DNA of 5,109 bases from an uncultured Eubacteriales bacterium (GCA_902803345.1 CADCPV010000270.1:1-5109); one strand, 5' to 3'; shown: positions 1-5,109, counted from the first letter of the stretch. Notes: generated by a model not told the origin, from the letters alone. Numbers and translations are program-made.

Positions 1-16
1 CCCTGCACAGATGTCG

Positions 17-48
17 AAAACGGCCGGTTTCCCGGCCGTTTTCTTTTT
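17..48 (+). terminator. Intrinsic terminator, strongest rightward, probably bidirectional
   Basis: A perfect 11-bp stem (17-27 paired with 32-42, AAAACGGCCGG against CCGGCCGTTTT) closes a 4-base TTTC loop. In the + direction it runs into TTTTCTTTTT, a good U-tract. In the - direction the A/T ends of the stem still give four Ts, so it may also end the flotillin transcript, whose stop codon is 20 bp away. The better + orientation suggests a rightward gene ending just left of the window. The hairpin is seen directly; the identity of the left-hand gene is unknown. Confidence 0.9.
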
Positions 49-67
49 GTGTATTATTTTGTATAAG

Positions 68-1576
68 TTACGCTTCGGCGCCTGAAACCGCCCCTTTCAG
101 CGCATCCTGGGCCTCTTCTGTAAGCCCGCTCACGTTAATGTTGCGGTTTACCTTCGCATCGTAGGTCTGGGCTTTCATAACCTCCACAAGATCGAGACCG
201 GTGACCTCCTTCACGGATTCAATGGTCTTTGCGAGCACGTTCGGAACGTAGCCGCCCATCTGGGAAACGCCTGATTCGCCGTTTGCACCTCCGTCGATGA
301 TCGTAATCTTGTCGATCGACTCCATCGGTTTCGCAATTGCCGCCGCCATCTCAGGAAGGGCTTTCACGATCATTTCCATCATGGCTGCCTGGCCGTATTT
401 CTTCATGGCCTCGGCTTTCTTCTCCAGCGCCTCCGCTTCCGCGATGCCTTTCGCCTCAATGGCCTTTGCCTCTGCCTCGCCGACCTTCCGAATGCCTTCC
501 GCTTCCTGGGTCTTGGCATAAAGTTCTGCTTCCGCCTGGACCTTCTTCGCCTCGGCTTCCTTCTCGCGTTCGAAGCGCTCCGCCTCGGCCTTGCGCTGAC
601 GTTCAAAGAGCTCGGCTTCCGCCTGCTGCTGACGCGCATATTTTTCAGCCTCGGCTTTCTTCTTGATCTGCGCCTCGAGAGTCTGTTCGGTCACTTCGAC
701 GTCTTTCTTTTTCAGCTCGATTTCGCGCTCCTGACGCGCGATATTCGCATTTGCAGTCGCAACCTCGATAGTTTTCCGCTGCTCCTGCTGCTGAATCTCA
801 TAAGCCGCATCTGCTTCCGCCTGCTTCACATCCGACTCTCTCTTCAACTCTGCCTGACGGATCCGAAGTTCGTTCTTTCTTGCCGCGATTTCTGTCTCGG
901 CTGCAACCTGTGCTTCATTCGCAAGGCGTTTTGCCTCTGCCTCAGCGACTGCCACATCCTTGTCTGCCTGTGCTTTTGCAATCGAAGCATCCTTCTGGAT
1001 CTGCGACATATTATCCTGGCCGAGGGCGACAATCAGTCCCTTTTCATCCTCTATTTTCTGGATGTTGCAGGAAATAATCTCGATGCCCAGCGCATTCATA
1101 TCTTTCTGAGCCTTCTCCTGCACCTCGTCACCGAATTTCTTCCGGTCTGTGTTCAGTTCTTTTAGCCGAACCGTGCCTATAATCTCACGCATGTTGCCCT
1201 GCAGGGAATCCGTCAGCGCTGCGATGATGGTTTTGTCGTCCATATTAAGGAAGTTCTTCATCGCAATCTTAATGCCTTCCGGATCGGTTTTGACCCGTAC
1301 CTTGGCAACTGCGTCGATATCCACGCCGATGAAATCCAGCGTCGGCACATAGCCGTTCGTTTTGATATCAATGCTGACCTGCTTTAGGACCAGCGTATCT
1401 TTTCTCTCAAGGAAGGGCAGCTTTACGCCGGCGCGTCCGATCAGGATCCGCGGTTCGCGGCGAAGGCCGGAAATAATATAGGCCTTGTCCGGCGGTGCCT
1501 TCACATAGCCTGAGATAATAATGATAATCAGCAGGATGACAACGATCACAATCAGCGGAATTAAGTATTTTTCCAT
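68..1576 (-). CDS. floT: Flotillin family (SPFH/band 7) membrane scaffold protein, FloT-like
   Basis: A 502-residue flotillin, close to the size of Bacillus FloT. Flotillins are membrane-associated scaffolds that oligomerise and organise bacterial membrane microdomains. Residues 4-23 form one very hydrophobic N-terminal segment (PLIVIVVILLIIIII) followed by a short polar stretch. The SPFH domain spans about 25-195 and includes PPDKAYIISG and GIEIISCNIQKI. A long Ala/Glu/Lys/Gln-rich coiled coil covers about 195-395, with the KAEAE/QAEAE repeats typical of flotillins. The flotillin C-terminal region runs from about 396 to 502. I chose the ATG at 1576 because AAGGGGTG (1583-1590) lies 8 bases upstream. 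An in-frame GTG at 1594 would add six residues but would have no ribosome site of its own, since this Shine-Dalgarno lies inside the extension. No NfeD-type partner gene is next to it inside the window. The family call is firm; the FloT subtype is inferred from length and the long coiled coil. Confidence 0.95.
   Translation of the reverse strand: MEKYLIPLIVIVVILLIIIIISGYVKAPPDKAYIISGLRREPRILIGRAGVKLPFLERKDTLVLKQVSIDIKTNGYVPTLDFIGVDIDAVAKVRVKTDPEGIKIAMKNFLNMDDKTIIAALTDSLQGNMREIIGTVRLKELNTDRKKFGDEVQEKAQKDMNALGIEIISCNIQKIEDEKGLIVALGQDNMSQIQKDASIAKAQADKDVAVAEAEAKRLANEAQVAAETEIAARKNELRIRQAELKRESDVKQAEADAAYEIQQQEQRKTIEVATANANIARQEREIELKKKDVEVTEQTLEAQIKKKAEAEKYARQQQAEAELFERQRKAEAERFEREKEAEAKKVQAEAELYAKTQEAEGIRKVGEAEAKAIEAKGIAEAEALEKKAEAMKKYGQAAMMEMIVKALPEMAAAIAKPMESIDKITIIDGGANGESGVSQMGGYVPNVLAKTIESVKEVTGLDLVEVMKAQTYDAKVNRNINVSGLTEEAQDALKGAVSGAEA
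506..658 (-). repeat. Tandem 11-residue coiled-coil repeats within the flotillin gene
   Basis: Residues 307-357 contain consecutive 11-residue units: KAEAEKYARQQ, QAEAELFERQR, KAEAERFEREK, then a shortened EAEAKKV, then QAEAELYAKTQ. The unit is Q/K/E-AEAE-x-(Y/F)-x-(R/K)-x-x. The fourth unit lacks four residues, which breaks the register. Eleven-residue periodicity fits a shallow right-handed or nearly straight coiled coil, as known for SPFH proteins. The low-complexity DNA here also produces spurious open frames on both strands. Confidence 0.8.
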
Positions 1577-1582
1577 CCTTTT

Positions 1583-1590
1583 CACCCCTT
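1583..1590 (-). promoter_or_regulatory. Ribosome binding site that fixes the flotillin start
   Basis: Read on the - strand this is AAGGGGTG, one base from the AAGGAGGTG-like consensus, placed 8 bases before the ATG at 1576. It overlaps the alternative upstream in-frame GTG codons, which argues that translation starts at 1576. Confidence 0.8.
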
Positions 1591-1602
1591 TCACATACAG
1601 CG

Positions 1603-1622
1603 GACAGGCATTTCTGCCCGTC
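1603..1622 (-). promoter_or_regulatory. Small hairpin in the flotillin leader
   Basis: Seven-base arms, GACGGGC and GCCTGTC on the - strand with one G-U pair, flank a 6-base loop (1610-1615). It ends about 12 bases before the flotillin ribosome site. No U-tract follows, so it is not a terminator. It could be a leader-RNA structure or chance. Confidence 0.4.
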
Positions 1623-1628
1623 GGAACA

Positions 1629-1667
1629 ATAATCCGCGGGGAGGTTTTCTGCCTCCTCGCGGATTAT
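1629..1667. repeat. 16-bp inverted repeat between the aminopeptidase and flotillin genes
   Basis: Arms 1629-1644 and 1652-1667 are complementary at 15 of 16 positions around a 7-base spacer (TTTTCTG). The single imperfect pair is G-U in + strand RNA but A-C in - strand RNA. Arm ends are ATAATCCGCG and CGCGGATTAT. On the - strand the second arm ends in GGATTATTGTT, a weak U-rich tail, so it may end read-through from the peptidase gene. It also overlaps the proposed flotillin -10 box and start point, so an operator role is possible. The repeat is seen directly; its role is inferred. Confidence 0.7.
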
Positions 1668-1694
1668 CATAGCATTTTTATGGGAGTGAAAAAA
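1666..1694 (-). promoter_or_regulatory. Probable flotillin promoter with extended -10
   Basis: The - strand reads TGCTATGAT (1666-1674), an extended -10 with TATGAT at 1666-1671. At a 17-base spacing the -35 position holds only TTTTTT (1689-1694), a poor match, so recognition would depend on the TG extension. Predicted start is near 1659, inside the large inverted repeat, giving a leader of about 80 bases before the ATG at 1576. Confidence 0.5.
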
Positions 1695-1729
1695 GGATTG
1701 TTTCCGCGGAATAAAACCGATTATTCCGC
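1689..1729 (-). terminator. Possible weak terminator after the aminopeptidase gene
   Basis: Two bases after the peptidase stop codon, the - strand forms a perfect 9-bp stem, GCGGAATAA with TTATTCCGC (arms 1706-1714 and 1721-1729, 6-base loop). A run of six Ts (1689-1694) follows, but 11 bases beyond the stem, so it is not a textbook intrinsic terminator. Together with the larger inverted repeat downstream it probably reduces read-through into the flotillin gene. Confidence 0.4.
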
Positions 1730-1731
1730 CA

Positions 1732-2793
1732 TCAGAAGCTCCTGATTTCGTCAACGGTTTTCTGATCCAATCGACACACCATCTCCGTGAGAAGGCGGAC
1801 GGTATTCATATAATCATCGTAATGTATCATGCTAGTCGGCGTGTGGCAGTAGCGCGAGGGAACATTCAGAAGAAGCACCGGCATGCCTGAGCGTATGCCC
1901 TGGAATTCGCCGGCGTCAGTTCCGCCGTGCTTCATGACAGAAGTCTGGTAAGGAATGCCGCATTCCTCGGCGACCGATACAGCAAAACGCATCAGCTTCC
2001 GGTTGGAGATTGTAGCAGAATCCATGAAGCAGAGATCCGGTCCTTTCCCGAGAGACACGCGCTCCCGGTCTGCGCCGGGCACATCGTCAGCAATGCCAAC
2101 ATCAATGGAAAAGCCGATATCCGCACGGGACTGAAAGCCAAGCGTTTTCGCACCGCGTGTTCCAACCTCCTCCTGCACCGAACCGCCGCCAATGAAGGTG
2201 TTAGGATGACCGGATTCCTTCAAGTTCTCCATCACACGATAAGAAACCGCACAGCCAATCCGGTTATCCCAGGCCTTGTTCACGAGATGCTTCCTATCCT
2301 TGCCAAGCTGCGTAAAGCAGCCCTTTGGAACAATGAAATCGCCGATCCGAATGCCGAGTTCGCGAACCTCTTCTCTGGAGCTGCAGCCGACATCCAGTAC
2401 AAGCTTTTCCATTTCGGGGTAATCCTTGTTCATACCGCCTTCCGGGCCGATTGCGCAGAGCGCTTCCACGTCGCCCTGCTCTGTCTGGATCACAAAATGC
2501 TGCGACAGCACGCCGGTGATAAAATAGTAGCCACAGCGCGCGAAGCGGATAAAGCCGTCTTCTGTAATACTGCGCACCATGAATCCCACCTCATCCATGT
2601 GGCCGACTGCAAGGATCCGTGGGCCCGATGTTCCAAGCTCCGCAAGAAGCGAGCCCATTCCGTCAGTCTCAACCCGATCCGCAAGGCCAGTATATTTCGC
2701 ACTGAAATACTCCCGGACTGCGGCTTCTCCGCCGCTCGTGCCCCGAAGATCCGTTACTTCCCTAAGAAAATCCAGCTCCTTCTGCTCCATCAT
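1732..2793 (-). CDS. M42 family metallo-aminopeptidase (FrvX/glutamyl aminopeptidase-like)
   Basis: A 353-residue protein matching the M42 family, which are cytosolic di-metal aminopeptidases that usually form tetrahedral dodecamers and trim short peptides. Expected metal and catalytic residues are all visible: His65 and Asp67 in GHMDEVGF, bridging Asp176 in AWDNR, general base Glu208 and ligand Glu209 in QEEVGTRG, Asp231 in SIDVG, and His317 in RYCHTP. The inserted PDZ-like domain would lie at about residues 75-165. Full length for the family, with no signal peptide. GGAGG (2802-2806) sits 8 bases before the first of two adjacent ATG codons. The gene follows the PI-PLC gene by 25 bp and is probably co-transcribed. 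M42 members have been called glutamyl aminopeptidase, deblocking aminopeptidase or endoglucanase; the last is a historical misannotation, and substrate preference cannot be read from this sequence. Confidence 0.93.
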   Translation of the reverse strand: MMEQKELDFLREVTDLRGTSGGEAAVREYFSAKYTGLADRVETDGMGSLLAELGTSGPRILAVGHMDEVGFMVRSITEDGFIRFARCGYYFITGVLSQHFVIQTEQGDVEALCAIGPEGGMNKDYPEMEKLVLDVGCSSREEVRELGIRIGDFIVPKGCFTQLGKDRKHLVNKAWDNRIGCAVSYRVMENLKESGHPNTFIGGGSVQEEVGTRGAKTLGFQSRADIGFSIDVGIADDVPGADRERVSLGKGPDLCFMDSATISNRKLMRFAVSVAEECGIPYQTSVMKHGGTDAGEFQGIRSGMPVLLLNVPSRYCHTPTSMIHYDDYMNTVRLLTEMVCRLDQKTVDEIRSF

Positions 2794-2818
2794 CTGCTAT
2801 ACCTCCGTGCTGCCCCTG

Positions 2819-3826
2819 TTATTCCGGGAAATTGAGGCTGTATACCTTCTGCGCCAGTTTCGGGCTGCCGAAATCCACAATCACAAAGACGCCTGTCAGA
2901 GACTCCCGGTACACGGTCAGATCCTCTTTCAGAAGCTTCCGGTTCAGCTTTTTCGCAAACCGGTACGGATGGCCGTATTTAGCGGTGCCCTTGGTACTCA
3001 AGAAGTCCAGGTTTATATCGCTGCCATAAAGGCTTTCCTTGAATGCCGCCCATTTCGAACCCACTGTGTATTCAAAACGGTCCTGAACCTGCAGCGTAAG
3101 CCCCGCAGATTCGCTGATCCTGAAAGGCGGCGAAACATAATCGAGTCCGTCTTTGGGCTGGTCTTCCCAGATCAGCGGGATGCCGGCACGCGCCTTCAGG
3201 CCTGCTTCATCTTCATAACGTCTGAAAAGCACCAGCTTTCCTCTGGCTTCCCCGATCGTCGGCATGGTTTCCGTCTCAAGAAGCGAAATACCGGATGATG
3301 TGATCGCCTGGTCAAGAAGCGCCTGGAACTCCGAAACGCTCTCGTCCCCGTGCTCCTGTTTCACGACAAAGAGCACGCACTCCGTCGGATGCTCCGAAAG
3401 GAATGCAGCACAGTCCGAAAGCACCGAATCCACATACAGTGCGGAACTCCAGATCGAGCTTCCCGTCCTGCAGCTTGTAAAGCCATGCATGAATTTCAGC
3501 TTTCCCTGATCCGCACCGAGACGAATGTCAAGATACCGGAAACCGGCCTTCAGCTGTTCTGAAATCGAGGCCGACTGACATTTTGAAAAGTACGCAAGCT
3601 GTACATACTGGGTTCCGGAATCATGTGTCCCGGGAATCACAATCTCCGACAAAAGCGTCTCATCCGGGATATCTCCCATCCAGCGGTCCGAGCCGAAAAC
3701 CGGCAATGTATCCGCCTTTTCAAGATTCGGAACAAGCATAACCCATCCCAACACCACAATAATCAGCAGAAAAAGGATAAATAAAACCATTGCTGCCGGT
3801 TTCATCGGTTTCTTTTCATTTTCCAT
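2819..3826 (-). CDS. Membrane-anchored phosphatidylinositol-specific phospholipase C X-domain protein
   Basis: A 335-residue protein. Residues 1-11 are basic and polar, 12-32 form one transmembrane segment with no obvious cleavage site, and the rest is probably extracellular. The PI-PLC X domain starts near residue 58. It shows His68-Asp69 in IPGTHDSG, Asp100 and Arg102 in YLDIRL, and His114 in FMHGF. These match the two catalytic histidines and inositol-binding Asp/Arg of bacterial PI-PLC. Asp318 in VIVDFG may match the C-terminal catalytic-pair Asp. Bacterial members cleave phosphatidylinositol, and often GPI anchors, without calcium. Substrate here is not proven, since most Bacillota are not known to make phosphatidylinositol. 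The ATG at 3826 has AGGGAG (3839-3844) upstream at a longish 12 bases. The frame stays open to a GTG at 3904, but that lies only about 8 bases from the predicted transcript start, so the shorter protein is preferred. First gene of a likely two-gene operon. Confidence 0.9.
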   Translation of the reverse strand: MENEKKPMKPAAMVLFILFLLIIVVLGWVMLVPNLEKADTLPVFGSDRWMGDIPDETLLSEIVIPGTHDSGTQYVQLAYFSKCQSASISEQLKAGFRYLDIRLGADQGKLKFMHGFTSCRTGSSIWSSALYVDSVLSDCAAFLSEHPTECVLFVVKQEHGDESVSEFQALLDQAITSSGISLLETETMPTIGEARGKLVLFRRYEDEAGLKARAGIPLIWEDQPKDGLDYVSPPFRISESAGLTLQVQDRFEYTVGSKWAAFKESLYGSDINLDFLSTKGTAKYGHPYRFAKKLNRKLLKEDLTVYRESLTGVFVIVDFGSPKLAQKVYSLNFPE

Positions 3827-3863
3827 AGCTGTATCATACTCCCTGAAAAATATCGCTGCCGCT

Positions 3864-3877
3864 GCCCGAAACCGGGC
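3864..3877 (-). promoter_or_regulatory. Short hairpin in the PI-PLC leader
   Basis: The - strand reads GCCCG-GTTT-CGGGC, a perfect 5-bp GC-rich stem with a 4-base loop, about 20 bases upstream of the PI-PLC ribosome site. No U-tract follows. It may only shape or stabilise the roughly 86-base leader. No known riboswitch was recognised. Confidence 0.35.
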
Positions 3878-3918
3878 CGTGCGCGTTGTGATCCCATAAA
3901 ACACAATCTTAAAGTGCT

Positions 3919-3947
3919 ATGATACACCCGCCGGCCCTTCCCGTCAA
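3919..3947 (-). promoter_or_regulatory. Sigma-A type promoter for the PI-PLC/aminopeptidase operon
   Basis: On the - strand TTGACG (3942-3947) is followed by exactly 17 bases and TATCAT (3919-3924), each one base from consensus. Transcription should start near 3912, leaving about 86 bases of leader before the ATG at 3826. The -35 box is 7 bp from that of the opposite promoter. Confidence 0.8.
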
Positions 3948-3954
3948 GTTTCAG

Positions 3955-3983
3955 TTGATTTATTCGCACTTTCCATATATACT
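3955..3983 (+). promoter_or_regulatory. Sigma-A type promoter for the helix-turn-helix gene
   Basis: TTGATT (3955-3960), a 17-base spacer, then TATACT (3978-3983), with an A/T-rich stretch after it. Transcription should start near 3990, about 57 bases before the ATG at 4047. It lies back to back with the PI-PLC promoter, with TCAA and TTGA half-sites (3944-3947 and 3955-3958) facing each other. A protein bound between the two -35 boxes could act on both. Confidence 0.8.
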
Positions 3984-4046
3984 AAAATAAAAACTTGATT
4001 GTTGATGATCTGTCTGCTGCAATGAACCGGAAGGAGCGTAAACGTT

Positions 4047-4529
4047 ATGGGAAGAAAATCCGTTAAAGCCAATAAAAATGCTTACCAGATCTCCAGAGAA
4101 GCTGCCGGGCTTACCCGGGAGAGAGCCGGCGAACTGATGAGTTTCGTCAGCGATGACCGGATCGAAAAGATCGAATCCGAACGTTCCCTTCCGCATCCGG
4201 AAGAAGTACTTGCCATGTCACGCTGTTACCGCGACGCGCGCCTCTGCAATTACTACTGTTCGCACGAGTGCCCGATCGGGCAGATCTATGTCCCGGAAAT
4301 CGAACTGAAGTCTCTTTCTCAGATTACGCTTGAAACGGTCAATGCAATCAATTCTCTTGAAAAGCGCAAGAACCGTCTGATCGAGATTGCAGTCGACGGC
4401 AGAATCGATCCGGATGAGCAGGAGGATTTCGACGACATCAAAAAAGAGCTTGACGAGATTTCCGAAGCAGTCCAGACCCTTCGCATGTGGATCGACCATC
4501 AGGAGAAAAACCCGCCGGAAGCGGACTGA
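4047..4529 (+). CDS. XRE-like helix-turn-helix protein with a conserved-looking cysteine motif
   Basis: A 160-residue probable DNA-binding protein. Residues about 11-60 resemble a Cro/C1-type helix-turn-helix: ISREAAGLTRERAGEL, then DRIEKIESERSLPHPEEVLAM. It is followed by LCNYYCSHECPIG (66-78), giving Cys67-x3-Cys71-x3-Cys75, with His73 inside and Cys60 just before. I recall this arrangement from uncharacterised clostridial proteins, but that is memory, not a search. Residues about 88-152 are charged and helical, probably a coiled coil for dimerisation. No enzymatic domain, signal peptide or membrane segment is seen. AAGGAG (4031-4036) lies 10 bases before the ATG. Its divergent position suggests autoregulation and control of the PI-PLC/peptidase operon, which is inference. 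The cysteines could bind zinc or an iron-sulphur cluster or form disulphides. The specific function is unknown. Confidence 0.85.
   Translation: MGRKSVKANKNAYQISREAAGLTRERAGELMSFVSDDRIEKIESERSLPHPEEVLAMSRCYRDARLCNYYCSHECPIGQIYVPEIELKSLSQITLETVNAINSLEKRKNRLIEIAVDGRIDPDEQEDFDDIKKELDEISEAVQTLRMWIDHQEKNPPEAD
4506..4526 (-). terminator. Likely terminator of the kinase gene, inside the end of the helix-turn-helix gene
   Basis: On the - strand, 5 bases after the kinase stop codon, GTCCGC pairs with GCGGGT around a TTCCG loop (four strong GC pairs at 4512-4515 and 4521-4524, plus two G-U pairs). A run of five Ts (4506-4510) follows. The stem is short but the geometry is that of an intrinsic terminator. 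It lies wholly within the last codons of the opposite-strand gene. Confidence 0.55.
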
Positions 4530-4530
4530 T

Positions 4531-5109
4531 TTACAAAAGCAATTCCTCGATAAAATACTTCTCCGGAAGCCACTCCGAGTAAGCGGCAGCTGTTCCGACT
4601 GCAACGGAAAAGCGAAGCGCTTCGCGGTAATCCGCAGTCCGCTGATACGCGTCAATAAAGCCCGCGATCATGGAATCTCCGGCTGCGACTGTATTGAAGG
4701 GATGTCCCGGCGGGACCTCAGGCGGTGTCTCGGAGAAGAATTCACCTGTTTCTGTAAGAAGTACTGCTCCTTTTCCGCCCAGGGAGACCATGACGTTTCG
4801 GGCACCGAGCTGCTGAAGCTTCTGCATTTCGAAGAGGAGTCCCTCCTCCGTATTCACCGGATGTCCCGCAAGCCCTTCGATTTCCTCATCATTCGGCTTG
4901 ATCAGGAAGGGCCGGTATGAAAGCGCCGACAAAAGCGCTTCCCCGTAGGAATCCAGGATCACCCGGGCCTTGGTCACCGCCATCAGATCCCGGTAAAAAG
5001 TTGGCTTTGCGCCTTTCGGAAGATTCCCGGACAGGACCAGAAGGTCCCCGGGGGTGAATTCCGACAGGCGCTTTTCCAGCGCATTTTTAAGCTTTTCGGA
5101 GATCGTCAC
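4531..5109 (-). CDS. fruK: PfkB family sugar kinase, probably 1-phosphofructokinase (partial, N-terminus beyond window)
   Basis: The C-terminal 193 codons, including stop, of a PfkB/ribokinase-fold kinase; the frame runs off the right edge. FruK proteins are about 300-310 residues, so roughly 110 N-terminal residues are missing and the true start is not in view. Counting from the edge, visible features are VLSGNLPKG (25-33), ILDSYGEAL (51-59), the phosphosugar-kinase motif LIKPNDEE (69-76), VSLGGKGA (108-115), and NTVAAGDSMIAG (139-150). The last fits the PfkB signature 2, with catalytic base Asp145 and AAGD in place of the commoner GAGD. The expected reaction is ATP-dependent phosphorylation of fructose 1-phosphate to fructose 1,6-bisphosphate in PTS fructose uptake. 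Tagatose-6-phosphate kinase (LacC) is a close alternative. No fructose PTS gene follows; the gene ends 1 bp from the oppositely oriented helix-turn-helix gene. Confidence 0.85.
   Translation of the reverse strand: MTISEKLKNALEKRLSEFTPGDLLVLSGNLPKGAKPTFYRDLMAVTKARVILDSYGEALLSALSYRPFLIKPNDEEIEGLAGHPVNTEEGLLFEMQKLQQLGARNVMVSLGGKGAVLLTETGEFFSETPPEVPPGHPFNTVAAGDSMIAGFIDAYQRTADYREALRFSVAVGTAAAYSEWLPEKYFIEELLL

Noticed and set aside
506..658. The short-period DNA repeats considered as a CRISPR array or minisatellite
   Set aside because: The periodicity is 33 bp in frame with protein repeats, the units are not identical, and there are no unique spacers.
403..1077. Several short frames on both strands within the flotillin gene (for example 403-639 and 844-1032 on -, 880-1077 on +)
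   Set aside because: They arise from the repetitive Ala/Glu/Lys-coding DNA of the coiled coil and give low-complexity Arg-rich or Pro/Leu-rich products.
1927..2835. A 302-codon open frame on the + strand opposite the aminopeptidase gene
   Set aside because: The - strand protein carries every M42 catalytic motif, while this frame shows no recognisable domain and is explained by codon bias of the opposite strand.
2579..3298. A 239-codon + strand open frame spanning the peptidase/PI-PLC junction
   Set aside because: It lies antisense to two well-supported genes, has no recognisable motif and crosses their intergenic ribosome site.
3802..3837. An 11-codon frame overlapping the PI-PLC start codon, as a possible leader peptide
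   Set aside because: The only AGGGAG is one base from its ATG, far too close for initiation, so it is unlikely to be translated.
3827..3904. N-terminal extension of the PI-PLC from a GTG at 3904
   Set aside because: The promoter at 3919-3947 predicts a transcript start only about 8 bases before this GTG, leaving no room for a ribosome site. The extension would also put 26 residues before the membrane segment.
4022..4066. A 14-codon upstream frame (MNRKERKRYGKKIR) overlapping the regulator start
   Set aside because: No Shine-Dalgarno lies before its ATG, and its own codons contain the regulator's AAGGAG site. Chance is the simpler explanation.
4387..4920. A 177-codon + strand frame across the end of the regulator gene and into the kinase gene
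   Set aside because: It overlaps two genes supported by motifs, and its Arg/Ser/Lys-rich translation looks like an out-of-frame shadow.

Overview
The window looks like ordinary chromosomal sequence from a Gram-positive bacterium of the Bacillota, most likely class Clostridia and possibly Lachnospiraceae. The family guess is an inference. It rests on strong AGGAGG-type ribosome binding sites, clear sigma-A promoters, a FloT-type flotillin, an M42 aminopeptidase and a small helix-turn-helix protein whose cysteine motif I remember from clostridial genomes. Base composition looks balanced (not counted). I see no insertion sequence, phage gene, CRISPR array, tRNA or rRNA.

Layout, left to right. 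An 11-bp intrinsic terminator sits at the left edge (17-48). It is strongest in the + direction, so a rightward gene probably ends just outside the window, facing the flotillin gene. Three leftward genes follow, listed here in transcription order: a membrane-anchored PI-PLC X-domain protein (3826-2819), an M42 metallo-aminopeptidase 25 bp downstream (2793-1732), and, after a 155-bp gap full of inverted repeats, a flotillin (1576-68). The first two look like one transcript from a strong promoter at 3919-3947. The flotillin probably has its own promoter in the gap.

A promoter in the opposite direction (3955-3983) drives a 160-residue XRE-like protein (4047-4529). The two -35 boxes lie back to back, 7 bp apart, so this protein is a natural candidate for regulating itself and the PI-PLC/peptidase pair. 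Its end faces, with a 1-bp gap, the end of a leftward PfkB sugar kinase (probably 1-phosphofructokinase) whose N-terminal part lies beyond the right edge. The likely terminator of the kinase gene lies inside the last codons of the regulator gene.

Functional links are tentative. The flotillin and the PI-PLC both concern membranes or lipids, and the peptidase is cytosolic. No established pathway joins the three. I do not see a convincing undescribed system. The most interesting unit is the cysteine-motif regulator transcribed divergently from a PI-PLC/aminopeptidase pair, with the inverted-repeat cluster before the flotillin second.
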